Positions 24,307 through 33,595 of a stretch of DNA of 64,000 bases are shown one piece after another; position 1 is the first letter of the stretch; every line of letters starts with the position of its first letter. The stretch is from Arthrobacter sp. Leaf337 (lineage in GTDB: Bacteria > Actinomycetota > Actinomycetes > Actinomycetales > Micrococcaceae). A program made the translations under genes and the position numbers. The notes below the pieces were generated by a model, which worked only from the letters and a program-made list of their open reading frames with translations, was not told the DNA's origin and ran no database searches. The DNA is taken from positions 375,981-439,980 of the forward strand of contig NZ_LMPC01000012.1 in the NCBI RefSeq assembly GCF_001423745.1, given 5' to 3'.

Positions 24307-26262
24307 GTGAAACTTGTGCTCCGGTATCCGCTCGTTGCGGGCACGGTACTGGCCCTGATGGCTGTCGCCGTCCTGGTGATGTCCAGCCAGCCGGTGATCG
24401 CGCAGCTTGCGGCGAGCGGCTATGCACTGGCGGTGGCGGCCTACCTGTCCATCGGCATGATTCGAAGGCTGCGAAGCGGGCACTGGGGCATCGATATCCT
24501 GGCCGTGACGGCGATCGTCAGCACGGTGCTGGTGGGTGAGTTCATTGCGTCCATGATCATCGTGCTCATGATGGCCGGCGGCACCGCCTTGGAGGACTAC
24601 GCGGCGGGCCGGGCGAAGGGCGAACTCAGCGCCCTGCTGGCGCGTGTTCCACAGACAGCCCACCGGGAGCGGACCGGCAACGCAAAGAACGACACCCCTG
24701 CGAACAGCACCGCCCCGAACGGCACTGCCAGCAACGGCGGCGCCGAAAACGGCGCCCACGAGGACGTTGCAGCCACGGACGTCCTCGTTGGCGACATCCT
24801 GCTGGTCAAGCCCGGCGAAGTGGTCCCGCTGGATGGCGTGCTGCTTTCCGACGCCGGCACGTTCGACGAATCGTCCCTCACCGGCGAAAGCCTGCCGGTG
24901 GAACGCTCGGCCGGCGACGGCATCATGAGCGGCTCCGTCAACGGCGAGGCCGCCGTCCGGATGCGCGTCACGGCCGTCATGGAGGATTCCCAGTACAGCC
25001 GGATCGTGGCGCTCGTGAAGGAGGCCTCGGAAAGCCGCGCCCCCATGGTGCGCCTGGCCGACCGCTACGCCATCCCGTTCACCGCGTTCGCCTATGCGCT
25101 GGGCGCCGTCGCCTGGATTGTCAGCGGCAGCCCCGCCCGGTTCGCCGAAGTGCTGGTGGTGGCCACTCCCTGCCCGCTGCTCATCGCGGCGCCGGTGGCG
25201 TTCCTGGGCGGCATGAGCCAGGCGGCCAAGTCCGGCATCATTGTCAAATACGCAGGGGTCCTGGAGCAGCTCGGAAAGGTCCGCACCGCCGCCTTCGACA
25301 AGACCGGAACGCTCACGTACGGCCGGCCCTCGCTGGTGGCCGTCGTCACGGCCGACTCCATGGACCAGGACGAACTGCTGCGGCTGGCGGGCTCCGCGGA
25401 ACAGTACTCCTCGCACGTCCTGGCCGCGTCCGTAATGGAGGCCGCCACCTCACGCGACCTCCGCTTCGAGACTGCCAGTGAGGCGCTGGAACATGCCACG
25501 CATGGGGTGCGCGCGGTGTTCGACGGGCGGGAAGTAGTGGTGGGCAAGCCCTCCTTCGTGGCCGAATTTGCGCCCGGCGTGGTGGAAACGGAGCTGGTCA
25601 GCGGCCAGCTGGCCATCTATGTGGGCGTCGGCGGGGTGTACGTCGGGGCCCTGGTCATGAGCGACCCGCTGCGCGCCGAGGCACGCCGGACGCTGGCCGA
25701 GCTGTCCGCGCTGGGGGTCACCGAAACGGTGATGCTGACCGGCGACGCGTTGGCCACCGCCAAGCACATCGCGGCCGAAGTGGGGCTCACTGACGTCCGC
25801 GCCGAATGCCTTCCGCCGGACAAGGTGGAAGCGGTGAGGTCGTTGCCGCACCGTCCCGTAATGATGGTGGGCGACGGCGTCAACGACGCCCCCGTCCTGG
25901 CGGTGGCCGACGTCGGAATCGCCATGGGTGCGCGCGGTTCCACCGCGGCGGGCGAGTCTGCCGACGTCGTAATCATCCTTGACGACCTGTCCAAGGCGGC
26001 GCATGCGGTGCGGATCGGGCAGCGCACTGTCCGGGTGGCGATGCAAAGCATCTGGATCGGCATCGTGCTGAGCGTGGGGCTCATGGTGGCCGCGGCGGCG
26101 GGCTACGTGCCGGCCATCGCCGGCGCACTGTCACAGGAATTGGTGGACCTGGCCACCATCCTCAATGCGCTGCGCGCGCTGAGCCCGGGCCGGCACACGG
26201 CACCGCCCAAGCCTCAGGCGGAGGCCTCCACGTCCGCGATCACCCGCACCGTCTTGAGGTAG
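24307..26262 (+). CDS. Heavy-metal-type P1B ATPase with TPCP ion motif
   Basis: About 651 residues. It has an actuator domain with SSLTGESLPVE, the ion-path motif VVATPCPLLIAAPVAFLGG in place of CPC, the phosphorylated Asp in AAFDKTGTLTYG, and the hinge motif MVGDGVNDAPVLAVADVGIAMGARGS. No N-terminal CxxC metal domain is present. Such TPCP proteins are common in actinobacteria; the ion is unclear. An Asn/Thr/Gly-rich insertion of about 40 residues interrupts the actuator domain. GTG 24307 follows AAGGCGGG; ATG 24289 is an alternative. The last 49 bp overlap the convergent PEP synthase gene. Repeats lie just upstream. Confidence 0.88.
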   Translation: MKLVLRYPLVAGTVLALMAVAVLVMSSQPVIAQLAASGYALAVAAYLSIGMIRRLRSGHWGIDILAVTAIVSTVLVGEFIASMIIVLMMAGGTALEDYAAGRAKGELSALLARVPQTAHRERTGNAKNDTPANSTAPNGTASNGGAENGAHEDVAATDVLVGDILLVKPGEVVPLDGVLLSDAGTFDESSLTGESLPVERSAGDGIMSGSVNGEAAVRMRVTAVMEDSQYSRIVALVKEASESRAPMVRLADRYAIPFTAFAYALGAVAWIVSGSPARFAEVLVVATPCPLLIAAPVAFLGGMSQAAKSGIIVKYAGVLEQLGKVRTAAFDKTGTLTYGRPSLVAVVTADSMDQDELLRLAGSAEQYSSHVLAASVMEAATSRDLRFETASEALEHATHGVRAVFDGREVVVGKPSFVAEFAPGVVETELVSGQLAIYVGVGGVYVGALVMSDPLRAEARRTLAELSALGVTETVMLTGDALATAKHIAAEVGLTDVRAECLPPDKVEAVRSLPHRPVMMVGDGVNDAPVLAVADVGIAMGARGSTAAGESADVVIILDDLSKAAHAVRIGQRTVRVAMQSIWIGIVLSVGLMVAAAAGYVPAIAGALSQELVDLATILNALRALSPGRHTAPPKPQAEASTSAITRTVLR

Positions 26263-28595
26263 CTGTCCGGGTTGAGCGAGATGGAGTCGATTCCTTCGCC
26301 CACCAGGAAGGCCGCGAAGTCCGGATGGTTGCTGGGCCCCTGGCCGCAGATTCCAATCTTGATACCGGCTGCGTGCGCCTTGCGGATGGCTTCGCTGATC
26401 ATTGCCGTGACGGCCTCGTCGCGTTCGTCGAAGAGGCCGGCCAGCTGCTCGGAATCCCGGTCAACGCCCAGGACCAGCTGCGTGAGGTCGTTGGATCCGA
26501 TGGAGAAGCCGTCGAACTTCGGCGCGAACTTCTCAGCCAGGACCACGTTGGAGGGGATCTCGCACATCATGTACACCTGCAGGCCGTTTTCGCCGCGCAC
26601 CAGGCCATTCTGGGCCATGACGGCCAGCACGCGGTCCGCTTCGTCCGGGGTGCGGCAGAACGGGATCATCACAATGACGTTGCTGAAGCCGATGGTTTCC
26701 CGCACGCGTTTGAGCGCGGCGCACTCCAGTGCAAAACCCTCCCGGTAGCGCTCGTCGTAGTACCGGGACGCGCCGCGGAAGCCCAGCATGGGGTTCTCTT
26801 CGGGCTGTTCGAAGGAGCCGCCGCCGATCAGGTGCGCGTACTCGTTGGTCTTGAAATCGCTGAGCCTGACGATCACCGGGTTCGGGTGGTAGGGCGCGGC
26901 GATCTTGGCGATGCCCAGTGCCAGCGCCTCCACGAAGTACTCCCGGGGGTCCGCGTAGCCGCTGGTCAGCTCCTTGATCTGCCGGGCTTCCTCCGCGTCC
27001 GTGACCCGTTCCGGATGAACCAGCGCCATCGGATGGACCCGGATCAGGTTGCTGATGATGAACTCCATCCGGGCCAGGCCCACCCCCGCCGCGGGCAGCC
27101 GCCACCACTGGAACGCGGCCCCCGGGCTGGCGATGTTCACCATCATGGCCGTGCGGGTGGCGGGCAGGGCACCCAGGTCCACATCCTCGGTATCGAACGG
27201 GACCGTGCCCTCGTACACCCGGCCCAGGTCCCCTTCCGCGCAGCTCAGCGTCACGGCCTGGCCTTCGCCCAGGACGCTGGTTCCGTTCCCGGTTCCGACG
27301 ACGGCGGGAACGCCCAGTTCCCGGCTCACGATGGCCGCGTGGCTGGTGGTCCCGCCGTGGTCCGTGACGATACCCGAGGCCCGTTTCATCACGGGAACCC
27401 AGTCCGGGTCCGTCATCTCGGTGACCAGGATGGCGCCGTCACGGAAGGACTCGATGTCCCGCGTGTCCCGGATGACGCACGCCGTGCCCTGCGCGATCGA
27501 ATCCCCGATCGCTGCGCCGGAGGCCAGGACTGTGCCCGTGCCTCGGAGGTGGTGGATGGTGAAGCGTGTCCCGCTCTTGAGCGCCTGCACGGTTTCGGGC
27601 CGCGCCTGCACCATAAACAGCTCCCCGGTGGCACCGTCGCGGGCCCACTCCATGTCCATGGGGCGGCCGTAGTGCTCCTCCACCGTCACCGCCCAGCGCG
27701 CCAGGTCCAGGATTTCGGCATCACCCAGCACAAACGAGCCCCGCTCCTCCGCGGACGTTTCCACCGTCCGGGTCCGCGCGTGGCCGCCCCGGCTGTAGAC
27801 CATCTTGCGGGCTTTGGAGCCGAGGGTCTTCTCGATGACCGGGGCCAGGCCCTTGTCCGCCAGGAGCGGCTTGAACACCACATATTTGTCCGGGTTGATG
27901 CTGCCCTGCACCACGGTTTCACCGAGGCCCCAGGCCGCGCTGATCACGGCCGCGCGGGGGAAGCCCGAATCGGTGTCGATGGAAAACATCACACCGGAGG
28001 CGCCGACGTCGGACCTCACCATGCGCTGCACCCCGATGGACAGTGCCACGTCCAGGTGCTCGAAACCCTTCACCTCCCGGTAGCTGATGGCACGGTCCGT
28101 GAACAGCGATGCGTAGCAGCGCCGGCAGGCGTCCAGGAGTTCGCGTTCACCGGAAATGTTTAGGAAGGTCTCCTGCTGCCCGGCGAAGCTGGCGTCCGGG
28201 AGGTCCTCGGCGGTGGCGCTGCTGCGGACGGCAACGGACAGCCGGTCCAGTCCCGCCCTGTCGGCAAGGGTGCGGTAGTGGCTGCGGATGGACTCGGCGA
28301 TGTCTTCCGGGAATTCGCTGTCCAGGAACAGCTCCCGGATGGCCTCGCCCGTGGACCGCAGCGATATCTCGCCCGCCCGATACTCCGCGATCCGGGCGCG
28401 CATGGCGGCGTCGATGCCGTTGGCTTTGATGAATGTGCGGTAGGCGGCCGCCGTGGTGGCGAATCCGTCCGGCACCCGCACTCCCCGTGACTTGAGCGAG
28501 CGCGTCATCTCCCCCAGCGACGCGTTCTTGCCGCCCACCTGGGGCACATGCTCCATCCCGATCTCGTCAAACCACACCACGTGGTTTTCAGTCAT
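26214..28595 (-). CDS. ppsA: Phosphoenolpyruvate synthase
   Basis: 793 residues. The enzyme makes PEP, AMP and phosphate from pyruvate and ATP. The N-terminal ATP-grasp part has VGGKNASLGEM and AVRSSATAEDLPDASFAGQQETFLN; the swivelling phosphohistidine is in TDHGGTTSHAAIVSRELGVPAVVGTGN at about residue 415; the C-terminal PEP/pyruvate barrel has SNDLTQLVLGVDRDS and the acid Cys in IGICGQGPSNHPDFA. ATG 28595 matches the usual family start, though ATG 28619 is also open. The gene overlaps the end of the upstream cation ATPase gene, so the two are translationally linked. It would support gluconeogenesis or, under low oxygen, PEP balance. Confidence 0.93.
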   Translation of the reverse strand: MTENHVVWFDEIGMEHVPQVGGKNASLGEMTRSLKSRGVRVPDGFATTAAAYRTFIKANGIDAAMRARIAEYRAGEISLRSTGEAIRELFLDSEFPEDIAESIRSHYRTLADRAGLDRLSVAVRSSATAEDLPDASFAGQQETFLNISGERELLDACRRCYASLFTDRAISYREVKGFEHLDVALSIGVQRMVRSDVGASGVMFSIDTDSGFPRAAVISAAWGLGETVVQGSINPDKYVVFKPLLADKGLAPVIEKTLGSKARKMVYSRGGHARTRTVETSAEERGSFVLGDAEILDLARWAVTVEEHYGRPMDMEWARDGATGELFMVQARPETVQALKSGTRFTIHHLRGTGTVLASGAAIGDSIAQGTACVIRDTRDIESFRDGAILVTEMTDPDWVPVMKRASGIVTDHGGTTSHAAIVSRELGVPAVVGTGNGTSVLGEGQAVTLSCAEGDLGRVYEGTVPFDTEDVDLGALPATRTAMMVNIASPGAAFQWWRLPAAGVGLARMEFIISNLIRVHPMALVHPERVTDAEEARQIKELTSGYADPREYFVEALALGIAKIAAPYHPNPVIVRLSDFKTNEYAHLIGGGSFEQPEENPMLGFRGASRYYDERYREGFALECAALKRVRETIGFSNVIVMIPFCRTPDEADRVLAVMAQNGLVRGENGLQVYMMCEIPSNVVLAEKFAPKFDGFSIGSNDLTQLVLGVDRDSEQLAGLFDERDEAVTAMISEAIRKAHAAGIKIGICGQGPSNHPDFAAFLVGEGIDSISLNPDSYLKTVRVIADVEASA

Positions 28596-31317
28596 GGCTG
28601 TTCCCGCTCCTTGGTCCATGGATTGATCCTCGTTTGCCGGGCCCCGGCGGGTCAGAGGCTTTGGACCTCACCTGCCGCAGCGGGACCGGCGGTAAAGCTG
28701 GCCGCGCAACGGCCCGTGCGGTGCCCGCGGTGCCCGCCCTGCGGTGCCGGAACACCTTGTACAGCCAGTCCGCGACGATGACTGCGGGAATGGCGGCGAG
28801 CGCCACCGCAAGGCCCCCGGGCGACGGCGGCGCATGGCCCAGCAATGTGGCGACGGGGCCGACGAACAGGAAGGCCAGCAGGAGCCCGACTTCCGCCAGC
28901 ACCGCCCAGACCAGCAGCCTGTTGGTGGCCCAGCCCAGCTGCCACGGCGGGGTGCTGGCGCTGCGGCAGGCGAATGCGTTAGCCAGTTGCGCCAGCACCA
29001 CCGTGGTGAAAGCCGCCCCGGAGGCCGCCATGAGAACGTCCGACACGGGTAGTTCGGCGCCCGGCCGCCAGCCCGCACCGAGGAGCACTGCGGTGTACGC
29101 GGTCATTTCGAAGAGGGCCTCCACCGGACCCAGCAGGCCGAACACCCGGAACATCAGGGCGCGGTCCATCAGGTGCCTCCGCTCCGGCGGCCGTTTCAGC
29201 GTGCCCTTGCTGGGGGCCTCGCTGCCCAGGGCCAGCGCCGGGAGCAGGTCGGTGCCGATGTCGAGGGCGAGGATCTGGAGCACGCTCAGCGCCAGCGGGA
29301 AGCGGCCGCCGGAGAGTGCCCAGATCACGAAGGGAGTGAGCTCGGCGACGTTGTCCGTCAGGTGGTAGGTCAGGAACCGCCGGATGTTCGCGTACGTGGC
29401 GCGGCCCTGCTCCACTGCGGCGATGATGGTGGCGAAGTCGTCATCCAGCAGCACGAGGTCCGCCGCTTCGCGGGCCACGTCGGTGCCGCTCAGTCCCATG
29501 GCAATGCCGATGTCGGCCTGCTGGAGGGCGGGGCCGTCGTTGACGCCGTCGCCGGTCATCGCCACCACGTGGCCGCGGCGCTGGAGTAGGCGTGCCACGC
29601 GGAGTTTCTGTTCCGGGGTGACCCGGCTGATGACCACGCCGTCGCGGTCCAACAGTGCGGTGAGGACGGCGTCGTCTTCCGGGAGGGTGTGTCCCTCCAG
29701 CACAAGCTCTGGTGAACCTATCAGTCCGGTTTCGCGGGCGATGGCGGCGGCGGTGAAGGCGTGGTCGCCGGTGACCATGGCCACCTTGATTCCCGCCTCG
29801 CGGGCCGCCTCGAGCGCCAGGCGGACTTCGGCCCGGGGCGGATCGTGGAGGCCGATCAGCCCCAGCAGCGTCAGCCCGGCCTCCACTTCCTCCAGCTTGA
29901 AGCTGGCGCCCGGCAGGCCGGGCAGGCTCCGCTCGGCCACGGCCAGCACCCGCAGCCCGTGCGAGGCCATCTGGTCAACCATTTCCAGCGCGCGTTCGGC
30001 GCTGCTTTCGCCACACAGCGGAATCACGGATTCCGGGGCACCTTTGACGTACAGGGTGGTGCCGACGATCGCGGATTCGCGCAGCCGTCGCGGGTCGAAG
30101 GCAAAACGGTGCGATACCTCGGGTTCATCGGGTTCCTGCCCGGGGCCGGCCAGCCGGACGGCAAGCGCATCAATGGCGGCCTCCATCGGGTCCCCCTCGG
30201 CGATCCACTGCCCGTTGTGGAGCACTGCGCGTCCGGCGGAGGCGGCCAGCGCAGCGGTGCTGAGGTGCCGGGCCTCCCCGGTTCCCTTCCCGGTGACTTC
30301 GGCCTCGGGCCCGTAGCCCGCCCCGATGATGCTGAGCAGTCCTGCCGGGGTCCACACCTCGACGGCGTTCATCCGGTTCTGGGTGAGCGTGCCGGTCTTG
30401 TCCGTGCAAATGAAGGTGGTGGAGCCGAGGGTTTCCACCGCTTCCAGGTTCCGGACCAGGGCGTTGCGCTGCGCCATCCGCTGCGCCCCGACGGCCAGTG
30501 AAAGCGTGACCGTGGGAAGCAGGCCCTCGGGCACCAGCGCCACCGCCACCCCGATCGCGAAGAGGAACGCGTCGCGCCAGGAAATACCCACCAGCAGCGA
30601 GAGGACGAAGAACAGCACGCCGATCCCCAGTGCCACCGTGGCCGTGATGCGGACAATCCGCTGCAGTTCCAGCGCCAGCGGGGTTGGGGGCGCCTCGACC
30701 TTGCCGGTCAGTGCGGCGATCTCGGCAAGACGGGTGCCGCTGCCGGTGACCGTGACGATACCCTCTGCCTCGCCGTTGACCAGGAACGTCCCGCCGAGGA
30801 CGGCGTCGCCCGGGACCTTGGCTACGGCTTCGCTCTCGCCGGTGAGCATCGACTCGTCCACTGAGCATCCGGCGGCCAGCACCAGCCGGAGATCCGCGGG
30901 GACCCTGTCGCCTGCAACCAGCACCACCACGTCGTCCGGCACGAGCTCGGTGGTGTGGACCTTGACAATGCGGCCGTCCCGGCGGACCGACACGATGGCG
31001 GGGAGCAGCTCACGGAGCCTGGCTGCAGCCCGCTGTGCACGTTCCTGCTGGATGTGGGCGAAGATTCCGTTGACCAGGATCACCACGACGATCGCGACGG
31101 CCAGCTGCGGCATGCCGGCCACGTAGGCAAGTCCGGCCGCCACCCAGAGCATGATGGCAAAGAAATGGGTCATTTCGGCCAGCAGCTTGCGCCAGCGCGG
31201 CACCGGGCGGACCTGCGGCAGCCGGTTGGCCCCGACCGTCTTCAGCCGGAGTGCAGCCTCCTCGGAGCTGAGGCCCGCAGCCCGCGGCAATGCACCGGAG
31301 CCGGCGCCCGGGATCAC
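28588..31317 (-). CDS. P2-type cation-transporting ATPase
   Basis: 909 residues in the calcium/sodium pump class. Ordered motifs are the cation-ATPase N-terminal segment (LSSEEAALRLKTVGANRLP), TGESEAV in the actuator, VALVPEGLLPTVTLSLA in helix M4 (the ion site), the phosphorylation motif FICTDKTGTLTQN, KGAPESV in the nucleotide domain, TGDGVNDGPALQQADIGIAMG, and a C-terminal six-helix domain. The likely ion is Ca2+, Mg2+ or Na+; it cannot be settled by eye. CtpF-like relatives belong to the mycobacterial DosR regulon. GTG 31317 starts the frame. Its stop overlaps the ppsA start by 8 bp. Confidence 0.9.
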   Translation of the reverse strand: MIPGAGSGALPRAAGLSSEEAALRLKTVGANRLPQVRPVPRWRKLLAEMTHFFAIMLWVAAGLAYVAGMPQLAVAIVVVILVNGIFAHIQQERAQRAAARLRELLPAIVSVRRDGRIVKVHTTELVPDDVVVLVAGDRVPADLRLVLAAGCSVDESMLTGESEAVAKVPGDAVLGGTFLVNGEAEGIVTVTGSGTRLAEIAALTGKVEAPPTPLALELQRIVRITATVALGIGVLFFVLSLLVGISWRDAFLFAIGVAVALVPEGLLPTVTLSLAVGAQRMAQRNALVRNLEAVETLGSTTFICTDKTGTLTQNRMNAVEVWTPAGLLSIIGAGYGPEAEVTGKGTGEARHLSTAALAASAGRAVLHNGQWIAEGDPMEAAIDALAVRLAGPGQEPDEPEVSHRFAFDPRRLRESAIVGTTLYVKGAPESVIPLCGESSAERALEMVDQMASHGLRVLAVAERSLPGLPGASFKLEEVEAGLTLLGLIGLHDPPRAEVRLALEAAREAGIKVAMVTGDHAFTAAAIARETGLIGSPELVLEGHTLPEDDAVLTALLDRDGVVISRVTPEQKLRVARLLQRRGHVVAMTGDGVNDGPALQQADIGIAMGLSGTDVAREAADLVLLDDDFATIIAAVEQGRATYANIRRFLTYHLTDNVAELTPFVIWALSGGRFPLALSVLQILALDIGTDLLPALALGSEAPSKGTLKRPPERRHLMDRALMFRVFGLLGPVEALFEMTAYTAVLLGAGWRPGAELPVSDVLMAASGAAFTTVVLAQLANAFACRSASTPPWQLGWATNRLLVWAVLAEVGLLLAFLFVGPVATLLGHAPPSPGGLAVALAAIPAVIVADWLYKVFRHRRAGTAGTARAVARPALPPVPLRQVRSKASDPPGPGKRGSIHGPRSGNSHD

Positions 31318-31400
31318 GGCTGCAGCCCGCTATTCACGGGCAGCGCCGAGCACACGACACCATGGCCCTCAGGAGGAACCCCATGGGTCGAGGATGCGGT

Positions 31401-31420
31401 CTAGGAGTTCAGGCTCCTAG
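31401..31420 (-). terminator. Weak terminator hairpin after the glycosyltransferase gene
   Basis: CTAGGAG and CTCCTAG pair over 7 bp with a 6-base loop, 2 nt past the stop of the glycosyltransferase gene and before the ATPase promoter region. Confidence 0.5.
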
Positions 31421-31422
31421 GG

Positions 31423-32226
31423 TCAAAGGTCACCACTGTCCCGGTCCAGCGCCGGCAGCTCCAGCGCCAGCGCCCGGAGGTAGGCACCGAACCCCTGCGG
31501 TGCGCGGGCATGGGTGCGGCCCGACGTCAGCACCCGGATGGTGTCGGTGGCAAGCACCCTGTAGGCCTGCTTGCGCAGGTTCTCCACCAGGATCCTGTCC
31601 TCGTGGACGCGCATCCGGGGAAACCCGCCGGCCGCCAGGTACGCGGAGGCCCGGACGCCAAAATTCGCGCCGTAAATGTGCGGATGGTCCTCCCTGAACG
31701 GGTGCCGCTCCATCCAGCGCCGCAGGATGGCAGGATCGGTCCCGGCCGGATCCGGCTCAACGGATCCCAGGACTGCGTCAGCCCCGGCATCGGCCAGTTC
31801 AACCTGGCGCACCAGCCAGTTCTCCGGAACGGCGGAGTCCGCATCGGTATTGGCAAGCCAGACATGCCCGGCCCACAGCCCTTTCCACAGCCCTGCGGCG
31901 GCCAGGACGCCCGCGGCGCGGCTTGCGCCGGTGCTTCCCAGCCGTACGTGCACAGCCGCGAACCGGGGGTCTGAGGCAACATAGCCGGCGGCGATGTCCG
32001 CCGACCGGTCGGTGCAGCTGTCCAGCACCACCGTGATGGACAGCTGGATCCCGGGCCGTTCCCGCTGCAACGCGTCGGCGGCGGTTCGGAGCGCCGAAAG
32101 CGCCCGGTCGAGGTGCTGGTCCTCGTTGTGGGCGGGCACCACCACAGCCACCCGGTCGATGCCCAGGCCGGACCGGATTGCCTCCGCGGGACAGTCGCCT
32201 GCCCGTTCGGTCGTCCCGCTAGTCAT
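31423..32226 (-). CDS. Family-2 glycosyltransferase
   Basis: 267 residues with a GT-A fold. The nucleotide-sugar motif is VAVVVPAHNEDQHLDRALSAL, the DxD-type metal site is in WLANTDADSAVP, and ANFGVRASAYLAAGGFP with HEDRILVENL forms the acceptor end. No transmembrane helix is seen, so it is probably cytosolic. The start at 32226 comes one base after the stop of the deacetylase-methyltransferase gene. It is the last gene of a tight set with that fusion protein and an acyl-CoA-dehydrogenase-like protein. The sugar and the acceptor are unknown; the set suggests a modified small glycoconjugate. Confidence 0.85.
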   Translation of the reverse strand: MTSGTTERAGDCPAEAIRSGLGIDRVAVVVPAHNEDQHLDRALSALRTAADALQRERPGIQLSITVVLDSCTDRSADIAAGYVASDPRFAAVHVRLGSTGASRAAGVLAAAGLWKGLWAGHVWLANTDADSAVPENWLVRQVELADAGADAVLGSVEPDPAGTDPAILRRWMERHPFREDHPHIYGANFGVRASAYLAAGGFPRMRVHEDRILVENLRKQAYRVLATDTIRVLTSGRTHARAPQGFGAYLRALALELPALDRDSGDL

Positions 32227-32227
32227 C

Positions 32228-33595
32228 TCAGGGCCGATCCGGGCCCGGCGATACAAACACTTCCAGGACGAAGTCCTTTTCCCGGTATAGCCCTGCCGTG
32301 GGCCAGCGGAGCTGCTGCCGGGCCATGGCGTGGACAGTGTCCCCGTCCAGTTCCCAGCCGGTAACGGGGTGGCGCCAATGGCAGAGCAGCAGGGTCCCCC
32401 CGGGATTCAGCGAGCCTTGCACCCGCGCGAACAGTTCGGCCAGTTCCTCCGCCGTCAGGTAGTACCCCGTCTCGGACACCACCGCCAGGTCGAAGCGGCC
32501 TTCGGGCCAGCGCTGCGGAACCGTCAGGTGCAGGGTCCGGGCGGCGGGATGGCCCCCTAACCGCTCAGCAGCCTGGACCAGGGCGGCGCTGCTGGCGTCA
32601 ACCGCCACGTACTCCCGGCAGCGGGCCGCGAGCTCCACGCTGAGGGTGCCGATGGAACAGCCGATTTCCAGTCCGGAACCGTACTCGGCGTCCGGCAGGA
32701 TGGCCAGGGTGAGCGCCCGCTTGCGCCTTTCGTACCAGCTGCTGGTATAGCTCCACGGATCGGCGTTCCCGCCGTGCACGACGTCAAAGATCCGCTCGGC
32801 GTCGCCCGCAGTATTGGTCCCGCCGGCGGGCCGGTGCCACGCGAACGTCTCCCACGGGCGGGAAAAATGATCGACAAAGCCGGCGGCAAGAAGCGCCTCG
32901 TCGCCGGGCTGGTCGGACAGCGGCTCGGTCTGCGAGGTGTGCGCCAGGAGGGCTGCCGCCTTGGCCCGCTGCTCGTCCGCCGTCAGCGGCACACGGACCC
33001 ATGACTGCCAGGCGCCGTCCGCCGGTGACGCCCACAACCAGTACCAGACGGGGTATTCCAGCAGCCCGTGGCCGCCCTGGGCCGCCACTTCGGCGGCCAC
33101 GGCGCCCAGGACGTCGTGGTCCGTGTGGCCGTCCGAGCGGTAGGGCGCAACGATAACCACCTGGTTCGCCGGGCGCCCGGATGCCGCGATCGATTCCTTG
33201 ACGGCGGCAGCGATCCGGTCCCGGTCTGCATCAAGGTGGCCGTCCCGGAAGTGCAGGAACTCCCTGGCGGCTCCCGGGGCCAAACCGGACACCGCCGCCC
33301 TGAACTCAGCGAGCCGGAGGGCGGCCAGCTGGTCCGGCGTCGTGGTCGGGGAGTCCGGGTGCGATGCCTCCCCCGCCGTGCACAGCAGAACGTCGATTGC
33401 CGCGCCGGCAGCGTTCAGGCGTGCGAGGAACCCTCCGGCGCCCAGGGTCTCGTCATCCGGATGCGCAGCCAGCACAATGAAGGCCATGGCCGCGAGTTCG
33501 TCCTGGTCCAGGGGGAGTTCCGGGAGGACGGCCACGCCGCTTCCCTCCCATTCGGACTCGGCTGTGCCGGTATCGGCATGTGAGAAGCTCACCAC
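32228..33595 (-). CDS. PIG-L deacetylase fused to a SAM-dependent methyltransferase
   Basis: 455 residues with two domains. Residues about 35-230 are a PIG-L/LmbE zinc deacetylase with VLAAHPDDETLGAGG (metal ligands His, Asp, Asp) and the distal DGHTDHD. Residues about 260-450 are a class I methyltransferase with GLEIGCSIGTLSVELAARC and LNPGGTLLLCHWRHPVTGWE. PIG-L enzymes deacetylate N-acetyl sugars such as GlcNAc conjugates in mycothiol synthesis. The combination predicts deacetylation and methylation of one sugar-containing compound. It overlaps the upstream acyl-CoA-dehydrogenase-like gene by 7 bp and is followed without gap by the glycosyltransferase gene. Confidence 0.88.
   Translation of the reverse strand: MVSFSHADTGTAESEWEGSGVAVLPELPLDQDELAAMAFIVLAAHPDDETLGAGGFLARLNAAGAAIDVLLCTAGEASHPDSPTTTPDQLAALRLAEFRAAVSGLAPGAAREFLHFRDGHLDADRDRIAAAVKESIAASGRPANQVVIVAPYRSDGHTDHDVLGAVAAEVAAQGGHGLLEYPVWYWLWASPADGAWQSWVRVPLTADEQRAKAAALLAHTSQTEPLSDQPGDEALLAAGFVDHFSRPWETFAWHRPAGGTNTAGDAERIFDVVHGGNADPWSYTSSWYERRKRALTLAILPDAEYGSGLEIGCSIGTLSVELAARCREYVAVDASSAALVQAAERLGGHPAARTLHLTVPQRWPEGRFDLAVVSETGYYLTAEELAELFARVQGSLNPGGTLLLCHWRHPVTGWELDGDTVHAMARQQLRWPTAGLYREKDFVLEVFVSPGPDRP

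Noticed and set aside
26325..28163. 612-codon plus-strand frame opposite ppsA
   Set aside because: Antisense shadow of a well-conserved enzyme; composition dominated by Arg, Gly, His and Asp.
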